A stretch of 64,000 nucleotides of DNA from Heterohyrax brucei (GCA_028571685.1 CM053166.1:63140111-63204110); one strand, 5' to 3'. Shown: positions 44,318 through 57,280, counted from the first letter of the stretch. Made by a program: numbers and translations. Notes: generated from the sequence alone by a model not told the origin.

Positions 44318-45984
44318 CAAAACCAAGAAATAAAGGGTATCTGCATCTGTAAAGAAGTCAAAATCTCCCTATTTGCAGATGATACGATTGCATACACAGA
44401 GAATCCTAAAGAATCCATAAGTAAACCACTCAAACTGATAGCAGCAAAGTCTTAGAACACAAGATAAACATAAGTAAATCAGTAGGATTCCTTTATACCA
44501 ACGATGAGATTATTAAGGAAGAAATCACCTAAACAATACCATTTACTATAGCCCCTAAGAAGATAAAGTACCTGGGAATACATCTAACCAGAGAAATAAC
44601 AGACCTCTACAAAGAGAACTACAAGTCCTTACTACAAGAAACTAAGAGAGAATTACATAAATGGAGAAACCTACCCTGCTCATGGGCAGGACAACTTAAC
44701 ATTGTAAAAATGTCTATTTTACCCAAAGCAATCTACTTATACAATGCAATCCCAACACAAATTCCAGTGACATTTTTTAATGAGATGGAGAAACAAATTA
44801 CCAACTTTATTTGGAAAGGGAAGAAGCCCTGGATAAGTAAAGCACTACTTAAGAAGAACACACTGGGAGGCTTCTCATTACCTGACTATAGAACCTATTA
44901 CACTGCCACAGTAGTCAAAACAACCTGGTACTGGCTCAGGAACAGACAGGTAGATCAATGGAACAGAATCAAGACTCCAGAGATGACACAATCATCCTAT
45001 GAACAGCTGATATTTGACAAAGGCCCTAAGACATTAAGCTGGGGTAAAAACCTCTTCAACAAATGGTGCTGGCATAATTGGATATTCATCTGCAATAAAC
45101 TGAAACAACACCCATATTTTACACCTTATACAAAAACCAACTCAAATTGGATAAAAGACCTAACTATCAAATCTAAAACAATAAAGCTCATCCAAGATAA
45201 AGCAGGAACAACAATGGAAGTTTTAATATACAATGCAGACAGACTTCAAAATCTGTCAAACAAACCACAGACAACAGAAGAGAAAATAGATAAATGGGAA
45301 CTTTTGCTCATCCAAAGATTTTATCAATAGAATTAAAAGGCCACCTACAGAATGGGAAAAAATATTTGGCAACTATATGTCAGACCAACACCTGATCTCC
45401 ATAATCTATAAGGTACCACAAAATATCAATAAGAAAAAGATAAATCATCCAATTAAGTGATGGGCAAAGGAGATGGACAGACACTTCTCTAAAGAGGAGA
45501 TGCAGGCAACCAAAAGACACACACGGACATGCTGACCATCATTAGCTATTAAAGAAATTCAAATCAAACCTACGATGAGATACCATCTCACCCCAGAAAG
45601 CTTGGCCATGATCCAAAAAATGCAAAACAACAAATGCTGGAGGGGCTATGGAGAAACTGGAACTCTCATACACTGTTGGTGGGATTGCAAAATGGTGCAA
45701 CCAATTTGGTATGCAATCTGGCTCTTCCTTAAAAAGCTGGATATAGATATACCATTTGACCCAGTAATTCCACTGCTTGGAATATATCCTACAGAATCCA
45801 GGCCATTCACACCAACTGATATATGCACACGAATGTTTATCACAGCACAGTCCACAATAGCTAAAAGATGGAATCAACCCAGATGTCAAACAACAGAGGA
45901 ATGGATAGGTAAACTATGGTATATATACTCAATGGAACACTATGCAATGATAAAGAACAACGATGATTTTAGGAAACATTCTTA
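44318..45984 (+). mobile_element. L1 ORF2 fragment fused to the RTE, lacking 5' and 3' ends
   Basis: It begins at AACCAAGAAATAAAGGG, in the middle of the reverse transcriptase, and keeps the catalytic FADD motif (about 44368-44383). It has a 206-codon open stretch (44710-45330) and the C-terminal Cys/His region with HCWWDC (about 45670-45690). It stops at about 45984 inside ORF2, before the 3'UTR. An L1 insertion normally keeps its 3' end, so this piece was probably moved or cut by rearrangement. Confidence 0.88.
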
Positions 45985-47647
45985 GCACCTAACATGTAGA
46001 AAGTACTCAATGTTTCCTAAATGAAACACTAGCAGCAGAGGTAGAATGGCATGTTCCCAAACAAGATTTCTGATAGTTAGTAAACATCAGAGGCTGAATC
46101 ACAGGATAAAAACTAGCCCACAATTTCCTTTAATAGACACTTCCATAAATAATGTGTTTTTTTTTTTCTTTTTCAATAAGAGAACAGATTATCAAAGGGC
46201 TACTGTCATTTTAATACTTACAGTCTGGCTCTAAAAGCTTTGGTTTAGTGTGGGAGAGGACAGCATCTCTATGTATACTTAATAAAACTCAGTGTCCTGG
46301 AAGCAAAGATTCCCTCTTCCTCTATCCTTTTCACCACAGTTAGATACTAATAATCTTTGGTCTCTACACATTTGCCTATTTCATATAAGTGAGAACATAC
46401 AATACTCATCCTTTTACGACTGCCTTATTTCATTCAGTCATAATGTCTTTAAGACTTATCAACTTTGTAGCAAATACACACACAATTTTAACAGTGACCC
46501 CTAATTAGAATCTCCAGGACCCAAAGTGTAAGTTTCCTAGCCCTTTCGATTCACGGGAAAACAGAAGAGCCTTCCAGTCATCCTTAAACTTGGGCCAAAT
46601 GAATAGTTATCACTTCTGTCTACTTGTGAAACCAACTGCAGATCAATTCTAAAATATATATATATATATAAAGATATTTTTTCACCTTTAAATCATTTGT
46701 TGAATCACACAGTAAAACAGCATCTCTGGACATACTGATTCAAAATTCTACAACTTGTTTAAATATTATCAATAAATTACAACCAAAAGTTTACCTGTCA
46801 AAACCCTACAGCATACTTTCTCAGAACCATACTTTCTTCAGTCATTCTAGTTCACTTGCTCAAATCCTTCCACTATGAATATCCTTCAACCAGTGACCTC
46901 CAATCTGCTAAATTTTCTAGTTGATCAGTACCAACCAGCTCACAACCACACTTTCTCCTTTATCCACCTGGGATTCATTCCATGGTCCATTTTGACAACC
47001 ACTCTCAGTACCTTCAACTAACTCTCTGTGAGAAATACTATGTAAGAGTCTAAATAGAATAGTGGCAGGATTAAGGGAAAAATAAAGGTGCATATCAATA
47101 GCATTACTTCCAAATCTCAACTCAAAATGGTGTCCTGAGATAGATAGGTGGACAGTCCCCAATCTTCTATATTCAGTCTTCACTAAATATAGATTAGATT
47201 TGTGTGTTTCATAATTTGTTCTGTGGTTGAACTGCCACAAACCTCTCCTATAAATGATGAAATCCATACTGGTAGCATTTCCAGATTAGTGGCTTTGAAT
47301 CTCAGTTTAAAATCAGCCCCAGACATTGGTGAGAGAAGAATGATTGCATGGAGCTGGTATGGGTTTGTGTAACAGTCAGCCTCCACCCTCCCCGCTCTAT
47401 TCTTTCTTCAGTCTCTCAGGGCATCTAGGACAGGTCTTCCAGGACTGAGGATAAGGCTCAACATCTTCCCAGGCCTTCACAGCTTCTTGTATCCTTGGAA
47501 GCACTTCTGAGTGTAGCTTTATAAGTGTAGAACAAAAATACTGTTTAATCACTACCTGTCTACGCCAGCTTCCCTACCAAGCTGACTCAAACTGATTTGC
47601 ACACAAAAGCTTTATTGGGATTTAACATTTGAAAAGAAGTAAACCAC
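45985..47647. other. Intron 1 sequence, mostly unrecognised
   Basis: A possible old L1 3'UTR-type fragment lies at about 46320-46480. A (TA)n tract lies at 46654-46670. No gene seen. Confidence 0.45.
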
Positions 47648-47885
47648 CATCCATCTGCTAATGGAGGCTTGCTTACTGCTATGATGGTGAATAGGTTTCA
47701 GAGGAGCTTCCAAACTGACAGTCAAAAAAGAAAGAGCTGGCAAGCTACTTCCAAAAATTAGCCAACGGAAACCTTATGGTTAGTCCATCTGCAACCAATC
47801 ATAGAGATGGTGCAGGACCAGGTAGCGTTCTATTACATGTGGGGTTGTCAAGAGTCAGACAGCAGCTATCAACAACAAACAAGGG
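47648..47885 (+). mobile_element. Long tRNA-like SINE, partial
   Basis: Same blocks as the host repeat at 28990-29960: TGGAGGCTTGCTTACTGC, GCTACTTCCAAAAATTAGCC, GTGCAGGACCAGGTAGCG and CAGCTATCAACAACAAAC. Confidence 0.7.
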
Positions 47886-48069
47886 AAGCAGGATTAGGCA
47901 GAGGGAATTGTTGAACAGTCACAACAAAGATATCAGTTCCTCATACAGAGAGCTCTGGGGTTGAGATATCCTGAATTGAGGCAAGGGGGTCAGGCCTTTA
48001 TATATATAGGCTGAAGGAGGTGGGGATTCAAAGGAGACAGTATACCCTTGGCCAAGTCAGCTCTCTTCC

Positions 48070-48222
48070 AAACAAACCAAACCCACTGTCTTACAGTTGC
48101 TTCTGATTCATAGCAACCCCATAGGGTTTCCAAGTCTAAATTTCTACGGAGTCAGTGGTGTTTCCAATCACTGACATTTCAATTAGCAGTCAGTTGCTTT
48201 AACTACCGCACCACTCCTTTTA
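48070..48222 (-). mobile_element. AfroSINE-related SINE
   Basis: AACAAACCAAACCCACTG tail complement, TTCATAGCAACCCCATAGG and ACTACCGCACCACTCC head complement. Confidence 0.85.
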
Positions 48223-49140
48223 GTCAAGGGAAACTTCTGGAAAGGGACTCAACTGTGAGCCAGCAGCAGACTACATTCTCAACAGGTAGATAAACAACTG
48301 TCTCAGTCCTGACGGGGGTACTGGGCAACCCACCACAGTACTCATCACATGGCCTTTTTAGGTCAAACAGTAAGAGAGTGAAAATGGAATTTCAATGCCC
48401 TCTTACGTTAAACAGTAGATTTTTGTTTCTACCACTTAAAGCTATATTTTTAAGGAGGAACATTTGAATAGGCTGCTTTTCTCACCAATAAATCTTATTA
48501 TCACCAAATCTTCTTTCAGATCCTCTGAGGTTCTGAGGGAAAGCTATCACTCTCTCCTGGTCTGAACCCGATGAACATGTCTTTCTCAGCATCCACTGTC
48601 CAACAGAGTATTCACCTGCACATGCCTGCCTCCCTTTGCTTGGTGTAAAGATGGGAACCTATTTGCGTGTCCCCAGACCTAGCCTAATGTTTGATAAACG
48701 GGATAGTTGGCAAGCGTTTATGAAATGAATGGATAAATGAACAAGCTGTAACTTATTTTTCTGCTCTGCAGTAACGATACAAGAAAACACATTTGATGAA
48801 ATGAGGATAACTCATTTTAGCTCTTGCCTACATGTGTGTTTACCATTAGTGCTTAAATAACTAATTGGCACAGTCAAATGGGCTGCTCTCAAACAATCAG
48901 CTGTATCTTACAGGTCTCCTAAATAAATGAAAATCTGTCATAGGATTTAAATGCAAACTAAAAAGGAAATTAAAACGTAAAACATGAAACAGCTATTTGA
49001 TCAGCTGTTACAATTGGCTGTGGACAAAGCTATAATCACATAGAAAATGGTTGATTACAGAGCTATTTTCTTTTCTGTACTGAAATCACAACAGAATTAT
49101 CTAATTAATGATGCCAAATTTCTAGAAGCACAAAATAAAG
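48223..49140. other. Intron 1 sequence, nothing recognised
   Basis: No supported gene or element. Confidence 0.45.
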
Positions 49141-49230
49141 ACCCACTGCCATCAAGTCAATGTGGATTCGAACTACTGACCCTTTAATTAGCAGCCATAG
49201 CACTTAACCGCTACACCACCAGGGTTTCCA
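49141..49230 (-). mobile_element. AfroSINE-type SINE with internal deletion
   Basis: CCACTGCCATCAAGTCAATG joins directly to GGATTCGAACTACTGACC and ACACCACCAGGGTTTCC. About 70 bp of the usual middle is missing. Confidence 0.82.
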
Positions 49231-50599
49231 CAAGACAAACAGGATCCCATAAATTGAAAAGTACCATAGTAAATATTTGCCCCTAGTAAACAATGGAAAG
49301 CATAAAGTACAAATTGTAAAACTGGTTTGTAGAGAGCAAAGTTCATTTGCCACAATTAAAATTTTAAAAATCTAAAAATATTTCTAATTTCTAGTATCTG
49401 CAACACCTTTAATTACAATTACGAACTGACGAAGCATCTTAGTTTTCTTCCTACTGTGCCATGTGGGGAAAATATGTTGACTTCCTACTGAAGTGGCTAA
49501 GAAGTTCATTATGAAAATTATACTATAAAATAAAGTGGTAGAGCTTTCTTGGTGTAGGATCTGTAGGACGGTCCCACTTATGTCTTTTCTTTTCTCTTTT
49601 TCTCTTGATTACTCCAGCTAGAAACTTGTTCGTTTTGGTGCTTCTGTCAACAAACAAACTTTTGGTTTTATTGATTTAATTTATTGATTTCCACTCTCTA
49701 TTATTTCTTTCCTTCTACTTATTGTTTTAAATTACATCTACTCTTCCTTTTCTAGCTTCTTAAGGTAGAAGCTTAGTCTATCAATATACTTTTTTTCCTT
49801 TTTTATTTTGGTGAAAGTATACATAAAAATATACCATTTCAACAATTATTACATATACAATTCAGTGACATTAATTATACTATTCAAGTTGTGCTACCAA
49901 GTTCACAATTCTTTTCTAAATTATTCCACTACCATAATCTTAATCTCATTGCCCCCTAAGATTTCTACCCAGCAATAGGAGATTGGTTAAATAAATTATA
50001 ATGAAACCATATGGTGTAACATTATAAAGTTATCAAGACAGTATGGGAGAACATTTAAGACATGGTTAAACATTCATAACATATTAACATTTTAAAAGGG
50101 TTATCAATGAGTATGGAAAATACACTGTGGTTTGTAAAAATAAAATACAGTGGCAACAATAGCAACACAGGTTAGTTTTCTGTGAGTTTCAATTACAGGT
50201 TATTTTAACTTGCATCTTCTGTAGTTTACAAATTTTCATGATTATGTATTATTTGTTATTTGTGTTATTAAAAATATTGCCACTTCTCCAAAAAACTCTT
50301 CAACTGAAAGTTACCAAGAAGGAATGTGATTGTACCCTTCATTTACCAACAGTCTTTCTTTTTATAAACTTTTGAGGGAATTTTTATTATTAATTAATTT
50401 GGCTATTAATTCTCCACTTTAACCTTTATATTTTAAAGATGCTTTATTGGATAACAACAGCAGTTTTCTTCCAGAAAGCCCACTGCTTTAATGCAGAAAA
50501 CTTGAAAGCAAATAATTAAAGATCATTTTTAAAATTTTTAGTTATTTTGTTGTTCTTATTGAGAATAAACACAGCAAAACATACACCAATTAAACAGTG
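49231..50599. other. Intron 1 sequence with inverted old L1 fragments
   Basis: 49600-49780 resembles inverted L1 ORF2 (TTTTATTGATTTAATTTATT, ATTATTTCTTTCCTTCTAC). 49790-49960 resembles an old L1-associated 3' sequence (GAAAGTATACATAAAAATAT). No gene seen. Confidence 0.5.
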
Positions 50600-51175
50600 A
50601 CATGAGGAAAATATGAGCCCAGCAGACAGAAGGTGCCATTTGAACCAGGGACTACGTCACCATGAGACCAGAAGCACTAGATGGTGCCTGGCCACAACCA
50701 AGGACTTCCCTGATAGGGAACACAATGTAAATTCCCTGATGTAGTGGGAGAAAAATGGGTGTGCAGAACTAGAACTCTATTAAAATACCACACTAGGTGG
50801 TCCTTCACATTGGAGGTCCCCTGAGGACATGGCTCCTGGACTCTCTGTTAGCCCACAGCTGAAACCAGTACTGAAGCCAACTTTTTACACAAAGATTGGA
50901 CTAGAGTATAAGACACAAAGTGATGCTAGTGAAGAATATGTTTCTTGGCTTAAATATGTACATGAGACTGTCTGAGCAGCTCCTGTCCAGAGGTGAGAGG
51001 AGAGGGTAGAGGTGGGCACGAGTTGGTTGAAGGGATATACGTTGGAAGAGAGGAATATGCTGTCATGGGGAAGCAGGGAGCAATTAGAGTTGGATGAGGT
51101 CTGGGTGTGGGGTTTCCTACGGCAAACTGATTTGGATTGCAAACTTTTTACTTCAAGCGCAATAAAATTTAAAAA
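50600..51175 (+). repeat. Probable L1 3' end insertion
   Basis: CTGATAGGGAACACAATG, GTGGGAGAAAAATGGGTG, GAATATGCTGTCATGGGG and a terminal AATAAAATTTAAAAAG follow the L1 3'UTR-like family order. Confidence 0.5.
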
Positions 51176-51324
51176 GAAAAGAATCAATGACATTGATTAT
51201 AACTGAAGACAAGACAGAAATAAATTTACAACTAACATCACAGGAATAAAAAGTAGCTCCAACTTTGTCAGCAAGGCCAGAGTACAAATTCTACATACGT
51301 AATCACTAAAAATACTTGAAAACA

Positions 51325-51715
51325 CGTAGGACAGAATTTAAATTTATAAGAAAAGACCAGGCTTACTGGTCTCATAGACACTGGGAGAACCTCTGAGACT
51401 ATTGCCCTAAGACACCCTTCTAACATGGAACTGAAGCTACTCCCACAGGCCACTTTAGCTATAAAGTAAACAATAACTCCTGTGACAACTGTGCTCCTTA
51501 GAACAATCAACTGTGTAAGACCAAAAGGGCACCATTTGCCCGAAAGCAAAGATGAGAAGCAGGGGCAGGGAAACCAACTGAAAGGACACAGAAAAACCAC
51601 GATGAAAATGGAGAGACTGCTAACACTGACGGAATTGCAACCAATGCTGTGGCACAATTTGGGTATGAACTGCTGAAGAGAAAACTAATTTGCTATGTAA
51701 AACACAAACAGTAGC
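51325..51715 (+). repeat. Probable L1 3'UTR-type repeat
   Basis: ACCAGGCTTACTGGTCTCAT, GACACTGGGAGAACCTCTGA, GAAAGCAAAGATGAGAAGCA and CGGAATTGCAACCAATGC match the family at 26066 and 40620. Confidence 0.55.
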
Positions 51716-51803
51716 TAAGAAAAGAAATAGGTGAGAGGTTACAAAAAGGGGATTTAGAAAGAAGGAGAGAAAATAAAACTAAAGACTTAGTAGGACATCT
51801 TTG

Positions 51804-51841
51804 AGCCAAAAAGCCAAGTGCTGTGGAGTTGGATCAGACTC
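51804..51841 (-). mobile_element. 38-nt SINE tail insertion
   Basis: It contains GCCAAGTGCTGTGGAGTTGG and ATCAGACTC. Flanks ACATCTTTG (51795-51803) and ACATCATTG (51842-51850) suggest a 9-bp duplication with one change. Confidence 0.65.
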
Positions 51842-51850
51842 ACATCATTG

Positions 51851-52743
51851 TGCAATTCTGACAAATGTTGATGACGATGAAGCCAGAGGGAAAACTGGTA
51901 ACCAATGACAAACTAAGAACTTAAACTTCAGACATTAAGTAGAAATTTGCTAGCACATATTTGAGATACCAAGAAAGGCAGACTATGGCAACATCACTTA
52001 ACATTTGAAAGGCCAGACCTGCCTAAAGATGTTTTCGGATTGTGCCCCTTCTCTTGCAAAACAGAAGGTTTTAAGGACAATTTTAGATAGTAGATAAGAT
52101 GAACTATTATTCACTTTGTGCCTGTCATTGTTCAAGAAGTGTTTATCATTTACAGAATTGAGCCACAGTCCTTAGGAAGAAAATCTATTTTCATTTTATA
52201 TATATAGAAAAGAGTATTTTAAATGCAGCCAAGCCCTTCAATTCCAATTATAAAACTTTGCAAAGAAAACATTATTTTTTTGATACTTCTCTGGGTAGGC
52301 ATTCAACAAAGTAACGAAAAGCAAAATGTACTTTAGAAGATTTTCTCCTTGTCATGCTTGTCCCCCCATGTCTTCTCTTATAACCGCCCCTGAGTATTCA
52401 CATCAATTCATTATTACCAGTGGATCATATCTTTCAACTTGTTCCTGAATTGCCACCATTTCTTGCCTTCCTTGACTCATGCTGCCCCATTACCCACTAG
52501 GTACACAATTATCTACCCTATTTTTATACTGAAATTTTCAGTGGCTCCCAACTTTCAGCCACATAAAAGCCTAACTTCTAACTTTGCTTCTCAATGTCTC
52601 ATAGTTTCATTCTGTCCTCCTCCTACTAATTTTATCCATTACCTATATCCCCACATATTTACTCTAGCCATGGTGGATTTTGTACCTCCCTATAAATATG
52701 AGTTAGTAATTTGTGCCTCTGGACCTATTATTTACTTTACTCC
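51851..52743. other. Intron 1 sequence, nothing recognised
   Basis: A 113-codon ORF at 52439-52780 has no recognisable domain. No supported gene. Confidence 0.45.
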
Positions 52744-52924
52744 TATAGTGGTGTATATGATTAATGCACTCAGCTGCTAGCTGAATGACAGTTCAAGTCC
52801 ACCCAGAGATGCCTCAGAAGAACGGCCTAGTGATCTGTTTCCAAACACTCAGCCACTGAATACCCTATGGAACACAGTTCTACTCTAAATTACTTGAGGG
52901 TGTCTTGAGTTGGAGTCCACAGAA
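52744..52924 (+). mobile_element. AfroSINE-related SINE, diverged
   Basis: CTATAGTGGTGTATATGATT head, ACAGTTCAAGTCCACCC and TTCTACTCTAAATTAC, then TTGAGTTGGAGTCC. Confidence 0.68.
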
Positions 52925-52927
52925 AAG

Positions 52928-53429
52928 TGTCTTAGTTATCTACTGCTGCTATAATAGAAATACCACAAGCAGATGGCTTTAACAAACAGAAGTTTACTCT
53001 CTTACAGTCCAGTAGGCTAGAAATCCAAATTCAGGGCACCAGGTCCAGGAAAAAGCTTTTTTCACCAGGTCCTTATCATCAATCTTCCCTTCATCTAGGA
53101 GCTTCTCAGCACAGGAACCCTGAGTTCAAAGGGGGAGCTCTGCTCCTGGTGCTGCTTTCCTGGTGGTATGAGATTCCCCACCCCCATATTTCTCTTTCAT
53201 ATCTTAAAAGAGATTGATTTAAGATACAACTAAATCTTGCAGATTGAGTCCTGACTCACCAACATAACCGTCTCTAATTCTGAGTCATTAACATCATAGA
53301 GGTAGGATTTACAGCACACAGGAAAATCATTATGAGATGACAGAACAGTGGACAACCACACAAATACTAGGAATCTAGGCTTAGCTAAGTTGATACATTA
53401 TTTGGGGGAACACAATTCAACCCATGACA
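52928..53429 (-). mobile_element. MaLR-type LTR
   Basis: It starts TGTCTTAGTTATCTACTGC and ends CAACCCATGACA. Same family as 25274-25789. No clear 5-bp duplication. Confidence 0.8.
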
Positions 53430-53621
53430 GATGGCAACGGTTTACCACCTGTAAAGCTTTCTTCTCTCCCCACCCAAATCTTGACAATTTTTTAGGACCT
53501 CTTCAGATTCTAGTCCCTTAGTGAGACTTTCCCCCAATTCCTCAGGTCTTCCATGATTTCTTCTAGCTAACTGAGCCTGTGGGCCATATAAACGCTGACT
53601 TTGGAAACACTGCTTACTGGG

Positions 53622-53655
53622 GCTTGGCTTTGACGGCACTTGGCTTGGCTTGGCT
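53622..53655 (+). mobile_element. Short SINE tail
   Basis: TTGACGGCACTTGGCTTGGC plus TTGGCT, preceded by GGCTTGGC. No convincing duplication. Confidence 0.6.
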
Positions 53656-54187
53656 ACTGAAATAACTGACTAAAGATGAAATCAAAGTTAGTGGTAATTC
53701 TTATACAAGGTCACCTATAACTGTACACATTTCATTTGTCCCAGGAATTGATAGATATCTGCCATTACATTATGATCTTGTAATGACCTGCAATAATTTA
53801 ATATTCATTCATTTGAAATGTTATTTAAGTTGTAGCAGTCTTCATTCAATGTGCCTCAGACTAATGCATAATGTGTATATAGTTTAAATACTGACAGGAA
53901 TAAAGAAATGTAGTAATATACTAGAATTTGATCATAATGTATTAGTTATCATTACTGTTATCTGGAGAAACAGTACTTGACACCAAAATAACACTACATG
54001 TATTCTTCTATGTCAAAGGAACATGGGAATGTTACTGGTATCCAAAAGTTTGAAGAAAAAAGTTAGAAAATAAAATTACCTCTTTAAGTTCATGGGATCA
54101 ATTTGACCAGAGGCCACCTGAGGATTTATTTTCAAAAACATATGAATAATTAAAACAATTTCTTTCTTCAGTTAAAAGTGGTTGATG
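53656..54187. other. Intron 1 sequence, nothing recognised
   Basis: No supported gene or element. Confidence 0.45.
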
Positions 54188-54347
54188 TTAGATGCTGTCA
54201 AGTCAATTCAACAAGTTCCAACTCATAACAACCCTACAGGACAGAGCAGAACTGCCCCCCAAAGTTTTCCAAGGAGCACCTGGTGGATTTGAACTACTGA
54301 CCTTTCGAGTAGCAGCCAAGCTCTTAACCACTATGCCACTAGGGCTA
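54188..54347 (-). mobile_element. AfroSINE-type SINE
   Basis: CCAACTCATAACAACCCTAC, GGAGCACCTGGTGGATTTGA and CTATGCCACTAGGGCT. Confidence 0.9.
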
Positions 54348-54469
54348 ACTCTATCAGAACTGCTTCTCCCCAGCTGTGTTTGCAAGCATGCCTCTCCCCA
54401 GCCTTCAACCTCTGTCCAAAGGTACTCAGTTTTCTCTCTACATAGGCTGGGAAGCCTACCACACCATCT

Positions 54470-54700
54470 CCTGCTGCTGGGTCTCTCCTGCTACTGCTCC
54501 TCACTATCTTCAGGGTTACAGCTTTTTCTTCTCTCTCTGTCTCTCTTTCTCTCCCTCTCTCTCTCTGTCTCCTGCTTCCAGGAGTTTCTCATCACAGGGA
54601 TCCCAGGTCCAAAGGACATACTCTCCACTTCTGGCTGTTATTCCTTGGTGGTGGTAGGATACTCACCTACCAAGTGATGGTATGTTTAAATAAACTTTAG
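54470..54700 (-). mobile_element. MaLR-type LTR fragment, duplicated at 57068
   Basis: GGTCTCTCCTGCTACTGCTC through GTATGTTTAAATAAACT is repeated at 57068-57280. The part CCAGGAG.TTCTCATCACAGG resembles the inverted MaLR LTRs. A CT-rich tract sits inside. Confidence 0.6.
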
Positions 54701-55058
54701 TTACAGTTGCATAAGGTAATTGTTTTGCCATTCATGACCCTCCCAGACACGCTGTGAAAAGTCAAGCTCCTAACACTTTGCCTAGCATGTAGGCAGCATT
54801 TGATAACACGAGCTCTTTGTATTGTGACAGCTAAGTCTTGACTCCAGTTAAGACAGGAGTCAGGTGGCTGGAAGGAGGACCAAGTCAGAGTCAGAATAAC
54901 AGCCAGGCTGGGATGATGCTGAATACAGATCTAGGGCTTCCAAAACGCTTCCTGAGACAGAGGGTCTCAGAGCCCAGGATGAGACTAAGCCCCTTGTTGG
55001 AGGAAACAACACAATGGAGTGGGGTAGGAAGAGTCTGGGACCAGACAGGTCCCTATAG

Positions 55059-55190
55059 ATGCTTACGTGCATACCCTCCATCTTACTGACCCCTTTGAAA
55101 AGCCTCACATCAAGAATAATTATTTGCTTGGTGAAGAGGAAGAACAAATTACAAATATATGTCTGTTTCTGCTCCCATAGATTGAAAAAC
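55059..55190 (+). repeat. Inverted duplication, copy 1
   Basis: About 130 bp that recurs in reverse complement at 57522-57652. The central 100 bp is about 95% identical by eye (TCAAGAATAATTATTTGCTT here, its complement near 57588). The family is not recognised. Confidence 0.85.
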
Positions 55191-55395
55191 CCTACAGGTC
55201 AAACAAGAATATATTTTCCCAAAGGCAAAATAAGGAGTCTAAAAGCTGAAACCATAATGACCCCGTGTATAGTCCTTCTTGTAAATTATTTCTAATCCTC
55301 ATAATAACCATCCTAAAGATGAGGAAGCTGAAGAACCAGGAGGTTATGTAACACAACAGCTAAGTGAAGGAATTAAGACCCCTACTCCTTCTGTC

Positions 55396-55601
55396 TGCCA
55401 AAAGACTCTTGGTGGTACAGTGGTTAAAGTGGTTGGCTAACTGAGAGGTTGGCCATTTGAATGTACCAGCCACTCCATGGGAGAAAGATGTGGCAGTGTG
55501 CTTCCACAAAGATTACAGCCTTGGAAACCCTTGGGGAAGCTCTACTCTGCCCTTTAGGGTCACTATGCATCAGAATTGACTAGACAGCAACAGTTTCTGT
55601 C
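55396..55601 (+). mobile_element. AfroSINE-related SINE (long subtype)
   Basis: CTTGGTGGTACAGTGGTTAA, GAAAGATGTGGCAGTGTGC and GGGTCACTATGCATCAGAAT. Confidence 0.88.
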
Positions 55602-57067
55602 TGTCAATAAAGTAAATGCTTTTTTAACACTACTGTACTGTCTATATTCTTTCTTTGGCTAGAATATACAAGTTTCCAGGTGCATCTATATTACTATTAT
55701 TATTCTAGAACATTCAAGTGGGTTATAGCAGCCCTGAGAAGTTCTTAATCTTTCTTCATAAAAGGTGAGGAGGTTTTCACCATTAACACAGGAGCAAAAT
55801 CTGCCCACTTTAATCCTCAACTCACAATATGTTGTCATGAGTCTCTGATGCTTTCTGCCAGGCCCATCCCAGTAATCTCACCAGCCTGTAGTAAGGCTCA
55901 CTCTCCTGACCACCTTATATCACCTGCCAGAAGTTGGTGACAATTTGGAAGGCTTTGATTATCCCAGAGATCTCAGCCAAATGCCTGCATCCTTCAGATG
56001 GCTGAGTCTCCTCTCCCAAATCTGGCCAGAACTTTCTCCTTTCTGTTTTGAGTCCCTTTTCGCCATGAGTTGGATCCAACTCGAGGGCACTTGGCTTGGC
56101 TTGGCTTGGCTTGTAGCTTTTGAGAATTGAGCAAGACCTATTTACGAATTTGAAAAACACAGTTGCCATGGTTCCACTAGCACAAACACTAAAACTAAGA
56201 CTCAGGACTGAAGCTACAAGCTGCTGTCTCCTTCCATGTGGGAGATGTCATTGTCCTGCCAAGGCTCCAAAGGTAGCCTGATCCTTGCATGAGAGATTTG
56301 GGTGGTGATGTATTTATATCCTGTATATGTTTTTAAAAAGCTGTTCTACAACTGCCTTGAAATCTTTTTCAATCAAAACAGAAAGTTATGTATTAACCAG
56401 CTATACCCCCAGTACATCTCTGTTTATCTCAAAGAGGATGATTAAAATGTGCTGACAGCATTAAAAATTATCAGAGAATGACCAGAATGTCCCATGTTTA
56501 ATAATTAATGGAGGTTTAAAACAAGACTCAAATTCAGAGACTTTAAAAGATAAATCATTGTGTCAGTCACTTATTCCTTCTAAAATTCTGATTTTTACTA
56601 CTTTTCTCATTCTTAATGTGATTTTGTAGGAAAAGAAAAAGGATTGGTAGTAAATAAATCTGAAATGCAGACCCAGTCCATTGCCATTTTGTTGGTGTAA
56701 AGTTAAAGTTCATTAATTCAACACGTTTATCGGGCATTCTCTATGCCAGTCAGAGCTCTGAGGCTTGAGGGCTGGGGCCTCTATGGGGAGGGAAAGAGAC
56801 ATCTTTCCAGCCTCCAGGGACTTAGGGCCTAGTAAGGAGAAAAATACTGAATAAGAAAGAATTAAAACTCTTGGAACGAACATAGAAGGACAGAGTTAAA
56901 CAGAGGTACCTAATCCAATCCGCCGGGATTAGAAAAACTGCCTGTAACAAGTGACATCTGAGCTGATCTGGGGTTAACTATTTTCCTATTTCTCAGTTTC
57001 CTCATCTCCTTCATGAAGCTGTGGAGAATGGCTGAAGTATCTTTCATTTCCCCAGGGGGGGATGTAA
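55602..57067. other. Intron 1 sequence with one SINE tail
   Basis: A CTTGG-type tail (CGCCATGAGTTGGATCC, ACTCGAGGGCACTTGG and four CTTGG units) lies at about 56053-56118, with possible TTTTGAG flanks. An ancient L2/MIR-type fragment is possible at 56715-56860. No gene seen. Confidence 0.5.
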
Positions 57068-57280
57068 GCATGGGTCTCTCCTGCTACTGCTCCTCACTAT
57101 CTTCAGGGTTACAGCTCTCTCTTCTCCCTGTCTCTCTTTCTCTCCCTCCCTCCGTCTCCTACTTCCAGGAGCTTCTCATCACAGGGATCCCAGGTCCAAA
57201 GGACATACTCTCCATTTGTGGCTGTTATTCCTTGGTGGTGGTAGGATACTCACCTACAAAGCGATAGTATGTTTAAATAA
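57068..57280 (-). mobile_element. MaLR-type LTR fragment, second copy
   Basis: Near-copy of 54476-54698 with the same end points at the GTTTAAATAAACT side. The two then diverge. Confidence 0.6.

Noticed and set aside
44710-45330. 206-codon ORF as a host gene
   Set aside because: It reads as the middle and C-terminal part of L1 ORF2 and continues the elements on both sides in other frames.
42300-45984. A single novel hybrid reverse transcriptase gene
   Set aside because: Both parts are broken by many stops and frameshifts. The junction is reported as a finding, but no functional gene is claimed.
52439-52780. 113-codon ORF
   Set aside because: No domain, no splice context and AT-rich composition like its surroundings. 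It also ends in a SINE head.
54192-54677. 161-codon ORF as a novel protein
   Set aside because: It runs antisense through a SINE and then through an LTR fragment with a CT-rich tract. The protein is low-complexity Ser/Leu.
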